Of a DNA stretch of 64,000 bases, positions 57,308 to 64,000 are shown piece by piece. The notes beneath the pieces are model-generated. The model was not told the origin of the DNA, did no database searches, and saw only the letters and a list, made by a program, of their open reading frames with translations. The position numbers and the translations under genes are program-made. Source of the stretch: Spirochaetales bacterium (GTDB lineage Bacteria > Spirochaetota > Spirochaetia > SZUA-6 > RPPD01); contig JAFGJO010000054.1 in NCBI GenBank assembly GCA_016929065.1, positions 82,588-146,587 of the forward strand, written 5' to 3'. Position 1 is the first letter of the stretch. Each line of letters opens with the position of its first letter.

Positions 57308-58021
57308 TTATATCTTCAACAATGCCCGCAGATCTTTTGCCTTTCTGCGCGAGAGAGGTAATTGCGAATTATCATTAAGCTGAATTATATAATTACTGCC
57401 GTCTGCTTGTATGATCTTCTTTATTTTATCAAGATGGACAATCCCGGACCGGCTGGCCCGAAAAAACACCGTATTATCCAATAGCTCTTCATAAAAGTTC
57501 AGCGGCTGTTCCGATACAATTTTATCTGCATCAGTATGAATATAGCTGAACCCGTCTTTTGAAAGAATACACATCACCCCTTCATACGGAATGAGCCTGA
57601 TGGAATTTCCGATCCGAAGCGGGATATGGGTGACCTTATACGAAAGCGCTGTGCTCTGCTCTGAAATAATTCTCAGGCGTTCTGCTGTTTTTGAAAGCAG
57701 TTCCCTGTCGATCGGCTTTAACAGATAATCCACCGCATTCACCTGAAATGCCTTCACGGCAAACTCCGAGTAGGCAGTTTGAAATACCACAAGCGGAATC
57801 GGATCGATTTGTGCAAGTGTATCAAAAACGGATTCCCCCGGCATATTGATATCCAGAAATGCAGCATCTACTTTTTCCCGGCGAAGGATTTCTGCAACTT
57901 CATCGCCGTCTTTCACCTGCCATTCTATTTTGAAAATCGGAAAATCTGAAAGCAATTTTGCCAGCCGTTCCCGCGCAAACCGTTCATCATCTGCAATAAG
58001 TGTTTTAAGCAGTAAAGACAA
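57308..58021 (-). CDS. LytTR-family response regulator
   Basis: This 237-residue regulator has a receiver domain (Asp11/Asp12, phospho-Asp57 in FLDINMPG, Lys in YLLKPID) and a LytTR DNA-binding domain (IPLRIGNSIRLIPYEGVMCIL ... FFRASRSGIVHLDKIKKI). I chose the TTG at 58021 because GGGGAGGG lies just upstream; a longer in-frame start would lie deep inside the kinase gene. It overlaps the kinase by 17 bases. Confidence 0.9.
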   Translation of the reverse strand: MSLLLKTLIADDERFARERLAKLLSDFPIFKIEWQVKDGDEVAEILRREKVDAAFLDINMPGESVFDTLAQIDPIPLVVFQTAYSEFAVKAFQVNAVDYLLKPIDRELLSKTAERLRIISEQSTALSYKVTHIPLRIGNSIRLIPYEGVMCILSKDGFSYIHTDADKIVSEQPLNFYEELLDNTVFFRASRSGIVHLDKIKKIIQADGSNYIIQLNDNSQLPLSRRKAKDLRALLKI

Positions 58022-59000
58022 TGGATACCCTCCCCTTCTTGATGCTGAATGTTCCTCCTGCCATCTCCACACGCTTTTTTACATTCATCAACCCGACACC
58101 TTTGCCGATCATCGGGCTTTTTATTTCCTCATATGAATCATATACTTCGAGTTTGTTTTCCTGGCCATCGATACCATAATGGATAAAAATACCCAGAGCG
58201 CCTTTTTTTTTCATGTGGTGCTTTATGGAGTTTTCTACCAGGGGCTGAAGTGTCAAAGGAGGCAACGGAAAAGAGCCATTCCCCTGAATTTCATACTGCA
58301 GCCGGTCTTCGAAGCGAAGTTTCTGGATTGAAAGATAGTTCTGAATCTGTTCCAGTTCTTCCTCAAGGGATACTCGTTCCTTGTCGACCGCATCCAGCGA
58401 ATACCGCAGCAGTGCCGAAAGCCGGACAAATACCTTCTCTGCAGTCAAAGGATCATGGAGCAGAGAGACGCCCAGGTTCAGGGAATTAAACAGAAAATGC
58501 GGATTAATCTGTGAGACAAGGACTTTTCTTTCCATTTCCATGCGAAGGACCTTTTCCGCAAGGATCGTTTTTTCCTTTTCACCAAGCTGTTTTTGATAGA
58601 CGAGATTTCCAGTGAGCACTGTTGTGATGGCAAGAATAAACAAAAAATTAATAAACAAATATGAGAGTGTCTTCATTCCTTCCACAAGAAACAGCAACGG
58701 GTCACGGATAAAAATAAAAATAAAACCGGTAAGGCTTACTCCGAAAATTAAAAAAAAGCAGAGTAGCAAAATCAGGACCGCATTCAGCCGGTTTAAAAGC
58801 TGCCGGGCGATAATATAGGTAATGACCGCACCACCGCCCAGGAAGGCGGCATTTGTCAGCACCATCATCAGGATTGTGCCGGAAAATTCTTCAAATATAA
58901 GGTTCAGGGTAAAACCGAAAAGAATGCTGACGATAACCGGAATCAGCACAAGAATGAGAATATTGAATACCCCGAAGAGATCGATGTGCTTTTTCATCAT
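58005..59000 (-). CDS. LytS-type membrane histidine kinase
   Basis: This 331-residue kinase has about four N-terminal membrane segments (13-135), a short coiled region, and a His_kinase domain with phospho-acceptor INPHFLFNSLN. The HATPase-like C-terminus contains LQPLVENSIKHHMKKKGALG and IGKGVGLMNVKKRVEMAGG. It is the partner of the LytTR regulator. No known input domain is recognisable. Confidence 0.93.
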   Translation of the reverse strand: MMKKHIDLFGVFNILILVLIPVIVSILFGFTLNLIFEEFSGTILMMVLTNAAFLGGGAVITYIIARQLLNRLNAVLILLLCFFLIFGVSLTGFIFIFIRDPLLFLVEGMKTLSYLFINFLFILAITTVLTGNLVYQKQLGEKEKTILAEKVLRMEMERKVLVSQINPHFLFNSLNLGVSLLHDPLTAEKVFVRLSALLRYSLDAVDKERVSLEEELEQIQNYLSIQKLRFEDRLQYEIQGNGSFPLPPLTLQPLVENSIKHHMKKKGALGIFIHYGIDGQENKLEVYDSYEEIKSPMIGKGVGLMNVKKRVEMAGGTFSIKKGRVSIVFTA

Positions 59001-59099
59001 CTCCCAGATTACTGGTAAAATACCAGGTAAATCAAGTAATAAAGCGAGATGAATTTCATTGACAACACAGGATTTGAGTCAGGGTATCAGCTTGTATGT

Positions 59100-59130
59100 A
59101 AAAAAGCCCCGACACAATAAATGCCGGGGC
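59100..59130 (-). terminator. Intrinsic terminator after the ECF-associated gene
   Basis: Minus-strand GCCCCGGCA and TGTCGGGGC pair over nine bases (one G-U), with a 7-base loop, and are followed by six T. It lies 27 bases after the stop of the gene at 59157-59609 and separates it from the kinase promoter region. Confidence 0.82.
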
Positions 59131-59156
59131 CACATCCCTGCCGGAACATATGCAGG

Positions 59157-59609
59157 TCAACATTCTTTTCCGGGATTTTTGGGTGAATCTTCTTTTTCGT
59201 CATCTTCATCATCCGACATCACCCAGTTCCTGAATGCATTTTCATCGGGGTCGTCTTTTTTCAGTTCCTTGTCAAAGGCCTTTCGCATCTCAGCCTTGAA
59301 TTCCTTCCTGAACTCATTTTTGATTTCACGCTTGATCCTTTTCCTGATCGGCCCTTTTCCTTCACCCTTGTTGCTGAACAATCCGGAGCCGCCCTTTGTA
59401 AGTATGTGCGCAAGAATTACCAGTCCCCATGCCTGCCAGTAGCCGATTGTCGGCAGTCCAAATATATCCGGCATCAGCCAGTTCCACAGCCACATGACGA
59501 TGAAACCGAACAAAAATGCCAGCCCGACAGCCAGTGCAATACCGCCGATAATCATCGGTATATGTGGCAGAGGTCTGAACCTGTCAAAAAAACCTTCTTT
59601 TGTTGCCAT
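59157..59609 (-). CDS. Small membrane protein paired with an ECF sigma factor
   Basis: This 150-residue protein has two membrane segments (about 15-40 and 55-80). It carries the conserved phrase MWLWNWLMPDIFGLPTIGYWQAWGLVILAHIL and an acidic, charged cytoplasmic tail. I have seen similar proteins beside ECF sigma genes; it could act as an anti-sigma factor or target. I chose the ATG at 59609 after AGGAGG. The sigma gene ends 13 bases upstream. Confidence 0.75.
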   Translation of the reverse strand: MATKEGFFDRFRPLPHIPMIIGGIALAVGLAFLFGFIVMWLWNWLMPDIFGLPTIGYWQAWGLVILAHILTKGGSGLFSNKGEGKGPIRKRIKREIKNEFRKEFKAEMRKAFDKELKKDDPDENAFRNWVMSDDEDDEKEDSPKNPGKEC

Positions 59610-59622
59610 AATAATCCTCCTG

Positions 59623-60180
59623 TTATGATTGAATCTCTTCAATAATTTCCCTGATTTTGCCGAGCCGCTTCTGCAAAAAAAGATTTGCATACCGCTTCTG
59701 CGCAAGCAATGTATTTACAGGTATACCTGTTTCCTGTGAAATCTCTTTGAAAGACATCCCCTTGAGCTCCCGCTTTAAAAACACCGCCCGCTGTTTTTCC
59801 GGCAGTTGATCAATACTCTTGTAAATCGCGTCGAATACCATCGAGCGAATATACTCTTCCCCGATATCTATTCCGGAATCTGCAATCAGATCTTCGACGG
59901 TGATGTCTTCATTAATGTTTTCTTGAAGAGAAATGGTTTTGTGCTTCTTTTTTCGGTACCAGTCTATGATTCTGTTTTTTGCAATACTGAAAAGCCATCC
60001 CGCAGCATTGTTTATCGGCTGCAGGGCGTTTCCGTTTTTTACTGCCTGAAAAAACACATCTTGTAATATATCTTCTGCCTCTTCTATATTGCTTACTTTC
60101 GACCGGATATATTTTAACAGTGTCTGATGATTTTCTTTGTAGGTTTTTTCAAACCGCTTCAATACCATTTCCTCCGTCAT
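59623..60180 (-). CDS. ECF-type RNA polymerase sigma factor
   Basis: This 185-residue sigma factor has regions 2 (NIEEAEDILQDVFFQAVKN, WLFSIAKNRIIDWYRKKK) and 4 (QLPEKQRAVFLKRELKGMSFKEISQETGIPVNTL). Region 3 is absent, as in ECF factors. The downstream partner is a membrane protein. The region upstream holds CGTCTATA, which looks like an ECF -10 box, so it may regulate itself. GGAGG lies before the ATG. Confidence 0.92.
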   Translation of the reverse strand: MTEEMVLKRFEKTYKENHQTLLKYIRSKVSNIEEAEDILQDVFFQAVKNGNALQPINNAAGWLFSIAKNRIIDWYRKKKHKTISLQENINEDITVEDLIADSGIDIGEEYIRSMVFDAIYKSIDQLPEKQRAVFLKRELKGMSFKEISQETGIPVNTLLAQKRYANLFLQKRLGKIREIIEEIQS

Positions 60181-60286
60181 AATAGTATAGACGAGTGAAG
60201 CTTGATTTTATTGTATGTTTTTTTTCTTTTTTATTATTGTTTTTCCCGGTTTTATCATCTCTGGAAGAAGGTTAACAGAAATATTT

Positions 60287-60648
60287 TTATTTCTTTTTGT
60301 TTCCATATGAATCTATCGAATTTGCCTTTTGATATTTTTTCCAGTCTTTATCCAATTTTTTCAAACTGTCATCTGTAATCAATCTTATTTTTTAAGCATA
60401 AACAGGAAGGATCTTGGTGATATTTCCGGCATTTTTGCTTCACTTATTTTACCACATTTATTGCACGTAATAATTGGTCGCTTTATACCCTGGGTAATCC
60501 CAATTTGTTTACGCAAATTTGTCATTTGAATGCAAAAATCAATAATATCGTCCCATTTTGTGTCGGGTTTCCAGAATCGACACAGTTCGTCAATCATTTC
60601 CGGAAACCAAACACGAAATGAATCTCCACTTGCCCGTATATCCCGCAA
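60287..60648 (-). pseudogene. Small CxxC protein gene, frameshifted at a six-A tract
   Basis: From TTG at 60648 an 87-codon frame reads WFPEMIDELCRFWKPDTKWD, then CNKCGKISEAKMPEISPRSFLFMLKK and stops at 60385. If one base is added in the six-A tract (60388-60393) the reading continues IRLITDDSLKKLDKDWKKYQ and KANSIDSYGNKKK to a stop at 60287. The whole forms a plausible small zinc-ribbon-type protein, and the continuation is too regular to be chance. No good ribosome site precedes the TTG, so the 5' end may be lost as well. Confidence 0.55.
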
Positions 60649-60724
60649 TTTGTACTACGGCTTGCTTGCCAAGAGATATGATTCAGTGTTGGAAGAATTT
60701 ATGGGATATTATTATAACGTTTTT

Positions 60725-62392
60725 CTACTTTTCTCCAAGTTCCTTCAGCCGCATTTCCGCATAATCGCGTTCACGCGCAGCCGCATACCCTGCCCTGCTT
60801 AAAAACTCGGTGTAAGCACGCATGGCCTCGCTTTTATAATTACGCAGTTCGCAGCGTTTGCCCTCGACCAGAAACTGATACGGATACTCCGGGTCGATCT
60901 CTTTCATTTTGGCAAGGTCCTGTTCAACGGCGATCGGCAAGGACTCCTCGCAATAGGAAAATCCGCGATAGTAATATGACTCAATGTTGTTTGGATCAAT
61001 CTCCAGAACCTTGGTGAACTCAAGAATTGCCTTGTCAAAATCATTCTGCTGAAAATAATCGCGGCCGCGCTTGAAATAAATCGATGCCAAAAGATTTCTG
61101 GCAAGCTCTTTGTCTTCCAGGTAATCCCTGGAAAGCGACAGTTCCTGAAATACAGCCTCGGGCTTTGCAAAATAATATCCCTGCCCGATGTCAACCCCCA
61201 GTTCTACCAGCTGTTTCACTTCCTCGGTGGTGTGAATCCCCAACGCGAGAACCTCTTTGCCTGATTCATGGGCAAATTTCACCAGCAGCCGTATCTGGTT
61301 CTGTCTGTTTTCGTCCTTGTGCACATCCCGCACCACATCGATCCCGATCTTCAGATATTTGATTGAAGGAAGCTCTGTTTCCTTTACATAGTCATTATTC
61401 CATATATCATTGATTTCAACGGCAAGCGTGATGCCGTAAAACTGATGAAACAGCAGCGATAAAAACCGTTCATCCTGAACAAGTGTTCTATCCTTGATCT
61501 CGAAAACAAGATTATTCAGCTCAAGATTCTTTTCTCGTAAAAACGTATAAAACTGTTCCGATGTTTTTGCCTCGTCAAACACCGTCTGCCTGCATATTTT
61601 AATAAACAGCTTTTTGCCGGAGCCCAGTTTATCTGCCTTTAATACCGCATGTTTTCTGGATATCCAGTCAATCTCATGCTCTCGCGCGCTTTCCCGGGCG
61701 TAATTGTAAAAACCGTATGCATTCTGCAGCATGGTGTCGCGCGGCCCCGACACAAACGCCTCGTAGCCAATTATCTTTTGGCTCGATAAATGCACCAGCG
61801 GCTGATACCGCACATCTACATTCTCTTCTTTCAATAATATCGCAAACAGTTCCTCGCGGATCATCATCGCTTTGATATCAAGAAACGGGGCAATCGCTGA
61901 AGCATCGTCCATGCACCGCTGCAAAAGGCTCCTGGCATCAATCTGCCGCGAAAAAAAACGTGACGCATAGCCGATCTTGACTTCGGGGCCCCTGCGTGAG
62001 AACGGATAAAATAATTCAAAGAGCTTGTTGTACAGACTATCCTGGACACGGAATGCAATCTTTTCGATATCATGAACATCACTGTAACGTTTGACCCGCG
62101 CCCTGCTTAAAAAAACATAATACTTGCTGCCGTCGCTGATGTTCGAACAAACAATATCGTCTTTCCGGATTTCATTGCCGGAAAGCGAGCCCAGGCATTT
62201 TTTCACCGACTGCAAGGCGGTATCATAGATCCCTTTGTCGTATTCAGTCTGAAGCGGAATCAGAGAGAGCAGGTCAATCGAAAGAAGGACAAGTCTGCCC
62301 TCTGCCTGGAATAACGTGAGAATTTCATTTAATTTGTGTTCAAGCGACGGCACCTCCTGCCACTCAAACGCTTCATTGGAGGTATCATGCAT
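60725..62392 (-). CDS. Degenerate GGDEF/EAL-type protein with TPR repeats
   Basis: This 555-residue protein has a GGDEF-like N-terminal part (no GGDEF motif), an EAL-fold domain, and two or more TPR repeats (LASIYFKRGRDYFQQNDFDKAILEFTKVLEIDPNNIESYYYRGF). The EAL signatures are changed: YEAFVSG for EALxR, EINDIW for DDFGTG, LGIHTTEE for EGVE. Catalysis is therefore unlikely, and it may act as a cyclic di-GMP receptor or adaptor. The ATG at 62392 (AAGGG upstream) is preferred over TTG at 62431. It follows leuA by some 46 bases. Confidence 0.82.
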   Translation of the reverse strand: MHDTSNEAFEWQEVPSLEHKLNEILTLFQAEGRLVLLSIDLLSLIPLQTEYDKGIYDTALQSVKKCLGSLSGNEIRKDDIVCSNISDGSKYYVFLSRARVKRYSDVHDIEKIAFRVQDSLYNKLFELFYPFSRRGPEVKIGYASRFFSRQIDARSLLQRCMDDASAIAPFLDIKAMMIREELFAILLKEENVDVRYQPLVHLSSQKIIGYEAFVSGPRDTMLQNAYGFYNYARESAREHEIDWISRKHAVLKADKLGSGKKLFIKICRQTVFDEAKTSEQFYTFLREKNLELNNLVFEIKDRTLVQDERFLSLLFHQFYGITLAVEINDIWNNDYVKETELPSIKYLKIGIDVVRDVHKDENRQNQIRLLVKFAHESGKEVLALGIHTTEEVKQLVELGVDIGQGYYFAKPEAVFQELSLSRDYLEDKELARNLLASIYFKRGRDYFQQNDFDKAILEFTKVLEIDPNNIESYYYRGFSYCEESLPIAVEQDLAKMKEIDPEYPYQFLVEGKRCELRNYKSEAMRAYTEFLSRAGYAAARERDYAEMRLKELGEK

Positions 62393-62438
62393 TACCCTTA
62401 TAATGTTAGGTGCAATCAATTCTGCTGTCAATTACTTT

Positions 62439-63578
62439 TCATTGTACCAGCTGTATCACCTCCTGGCTGCTTACCTCTTTCTGTACGTCCGCTTTCTCGA
62501 TAAATTTCCGGAAAACTGATTCAAATTCATTACCATCGATTTTAATTCCTGCTGATTCAAGGATATGCCGCACTGCGTGTCTTCCCGAGCGTGCAGTCAA
62601 CACAAACTCATGCGGTACTGCACCCACCATTTCCGGACTGATAATTTCATAATTGTCTTTTGCCTTCAAAATCCCGTCCTGATGTATTCCCGATGAATGC
62701 CGGAACGCATTGCCTCCGATAATCGCCTTGTTCGGCTGTACCGGAATGTGCATCATCTCCTGCACCATCCTGCTGGTGAGTGTAATTTCCTGCGTCCGGA
62801 CTGCGGTCTTCGCCCCGTAGTAATCCGGCCGGGTTGCAAGCATCATGACCACTTCCTCGAGAGCAGCATTTCCGGCCCGCTCGCCTATTCCGTTCATGGT
62901 CACTTCAACCTGATCTGCCCCGTTTTTGATCGCAGCAAGTGTATTTGCCGTCGCAAGGCCGCAGTCATTATGGCAATGAACGCTCAAAGTGATACCCTCT
63001 GTTTCCGGTACACGTTTGCGGATGGTTTGAATTAATTGCCCAAACTCCTGCGGGACAGCCCAGCCCACGGTATCTGCAATATTCACCACCGTCGCACCGG
63101 CCCAAATCACTTCACGGACAACCCTGCACAAATAGTCAATATCACTGCGGGTTGCATCTTCTGGCGAATATTCCACATCCGGACACAGTGATGCTGCATG
63201 GCGGACTGCTGCAACGGCCATGGCAAGAACTGCTTTCCTGTCGGTGCGAAATTTATTTTTTACATGGATATCCGAACTGCCCAAAACAATATGAATGCGC
63301 GGACGGTCTGCATACCGGACCGAATTCCATAAAATATCGATGTCGGATTTGACCGCGCGCGACAACCCGGTAATCACCGGCGTTTTTATTTCTTTTGCGA
63401 TGCGCTTGACCGCTTCGGCGTCACCCGGCGATGAAGACGGAAATCCCGCCTCGATCACATCAACGTTCAGTTTTTCAAGCTGCCGCGCGATGATGATCTT
63501 TTCGTCGGCATTGAGTTTAGCTCCCGGTACCTGCTCGCCATCCCGCAATGTAGTGTCAAAGATTTTGATTGTTTTCAT
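62439..63578 (-). CDS. leuA: 2-isopropylmalate synthase, catalytic part only
   Basis: This 379-residue protein begins MKTIKIFDTTLRDGEQVPGA and has the TIM barrel with metal site SVHCHNDCGLA, plus NGIGERAGNAALEEVVM and the linker GNAFRHSSGIHQDGILK. Normal LeuA is about 510 residues. The C-terminal leucine-binding domain is absent, so allosteric inhibition by leucine is probably missing. Related homocitrate or citramalate synthases are alternatives, but the Leu-rich leader upstream favours LeuA. I chose the ATG at 63578 after AGGAGG. Confidence 0.88.
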   Translation of the reverse strand: MKTIKIFDTTLRDGEQVPGAKLNADEKIIIARQLEKLNVDVIEAGFPSSSPGDAEAVKRIAKEIKTPVITGLSRAVKSDIDILWNSVRYADRPRIHIVLGSSDIHVKNKFRTDRKAVLAMAVAAVRHAASLCPDVEYSPEDATRSDIDYLCRVVREVIWAGATVVNIADTVGWAVPQEFGQLIQTIRKRVPETEGITLSVHCHNDCGLATANTLAAIKNGADQVEVTMNGIGERAGNAALEEVVMMLATRPDYYGAKTAVRTQEITLTSRMVQEMMHIPVQPNKAIIGGNAFRHSSGIHQDGILKAKDNYEIISPEMVGAVPHEFVLTARSGRHAVRHILESAGIKIDGNEFESVFRKFIEKADVQKEVSSQEVIQLVQ

Positions 63579-63707
63579 GTTTTGTTCCTCCTGAATGCCA
63601 AAAACCAGAGGCTGCTCCCATGGCACCGGAGTCATGCCTGCTTGCACGGCATACCCATGGTTGTCCAAAAACGAAACGCTTTTGATGCATTGGATATGCC
63701 CAGGCAT

Positions 63708-63741
63708 AAAAAAAGGCCAGGGGAGGGTTCCCGCGGCCTTT
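63708..63741 (-). terminator. Leucine attenuator: terminator of the leuA leader
   Basis: Minus-strand AAAGGCC and GGCCTTT form a 7-bp stem with a 16-base loop that ends in seven T. The 5' arm and loop (GGGAACCC and neighbours, 63725-63736) can instead pair over 12 bases with GGGTTCCTGCGG (63785-63796) in the leader-peptide region. That alternative pairing would open the terminator. It is the classical layout of translation-coupled attenuation. Confidence 0.85.
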
Positions 63742-63765
63742 GGAAGTGCTTTGTTATAAAAACAA

Positions 63766-63852
63766 TTACACTGTATACTTCCGCCCGCAGGAACCCCGGC
63801 TAAGGAGTCCAAGAAGAGCAAGAAGAAGCTGTGCGTAAAAGTTTCTATTCAT
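63766..63852 (-). CDS. leuL: leu operon leader peptide
   Basis: A 28-codon reading frame starts at the ATG 63852 and reads MNRNFYAQLLLALLGLLSRG, then SCGRKYTV. Seven of its codons are Leu (five CTT in the first cluster, then CTC and CTT). It precedes the alternative hairpins of the attenuator. When leucyl-tRNA is scarce the ribosome should stall at these codons and favour the antiterminator. There is no ribosome site, and the predicted transcription start is within one or two bases of the ATG, so the leader is probably read leaderless. Confidence 0.85.
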   Translation of the reverse strand: MNRNFYAQLLLALLGLLSRGSCGRKYTV

Positions 63853-63859
63853 TGTTTTT

Positions 63860-63888
63860 AGTATACATCTATAATACTTTTTTTTCAA
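63860..63888 (-). promoter_or_regulatory. Promoter of the leu leader and leuA
   Basis: Minus-strand TTGAAA (63883-63888) and TATACT (63860-63865) are exactly 17 bases apart. The start would fall 6 to 8 bases after the -10, at or next to the ATG at 63850-63852, leaving almost no 5' untranslated region. The remaining bases 63889-64000 have no gene I can support. Confidence 0.75.
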
Positions 63889-64000
63889 GGGGTATTGATA
63901 TGTTTTCACCGTAGCCGCAGGCTTTCAGTTCTGCTGTTGACGGGCACTGCCGGCGATATCGATACCTTTAGAATGCACACAGGGATTTTTCATCAGGCCC

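Noticed and set aside
60530..60802. Plus-strand frame of 90 codons opposite the frameshifted CxxC gene
   Set aside because: The minus-strand reading has a zinc-ribbon motif and continues in a coherent second frame; the plus frame runs into the EAL-TPR gene's antisense.
63925..64000. End of a further minus-strand gene (frame ending SKGIDIAGSARQQQN)
   Set aside because: Only 24 codons are in the window and they match nothing I know, so a partial gene cannot be supported.

Overview
The window is a bacterial chromosome segment dominated by one of the largest conserved gene neighbourhoods known. My best guess for the source is a member of the Spirochaetota (moderate confidence). The beta subunit of RNA polymerase carries Asn at the E. 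coli Ser531 rifampicin position (codon 28510-28512), a signature linked in the literature to naturally rifampicin-resistant spirochaetes. Other hints are a str operon without fusA, the chain rplQ, membrane protein, large membrane protein, rny, ymdB, and a secreted protein resembling families I associate with treponemes. None of these is decisive alone.

From about 34.2 kb down to position 1 everything lies on the minus strand. In transcription order: tRNA-Thr(GGT); a long-leader promoter; rpmG, tRNA-Trp(CCA), secE, nusG, rplKAJL, rpoBC; a small lipoprotein gene coupled to rpoC; a second strong promoter; rpsL, rpsG, tuf; a hairpin plus U-run; the complete S10/spc/alpha series from rpsJ to rplQ (with secY and rpsD, but no fusA, adk, map or infA); then an integral membrane protein, a 900-residue membrane sensor-like protein, rny and the 5' end of ymdB. 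Long perfect inverted repeats sit in the nusG-rplK and rplL-rpoB spacers.

From 34.3 to 64 kb the content is accessory and mixed in strand. It holds a 62-residue histone-fold protein with its own promoter and terminator; a NifA-type activator; a minus-strand set (FGGY kinase, LarC1-like protein, HAD hydrolase, DUF454 protein, P-loop kinase); an ABC-F ATPase; a frameshifted HD-GYP gene; a small PQ-loop-like membrane protein; and a trypsin-like protease/YbjN-like/AAA+ cluster interrupted by a 460-bp tandem repeat. Next come a diguanylate cyclase with a pseudo-receiver; murG-cvpA-holB followed by an NtrB/NtrC-like pair; a bactofilin-like membrane protein; a LytS/LytTR-like pair; an ECF sigma factor with a partner membrane protein; a second frameshifted small gene; and a degenerate EAL-TPR protein. 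The window ends with leuA behind a classical leucine attenuator.

The most interesting items are the bacterial histone with paired operator-like repeats, the leuA attenuator whose Leu-rich leader peptide appears to be translated from a leaderless transcript and which controls a LeuA lacking its feedback domain, two genes broken at six-base A tracts, the 9-nt-periodic intergenic repeats, and the protease/AAA+ cluster.
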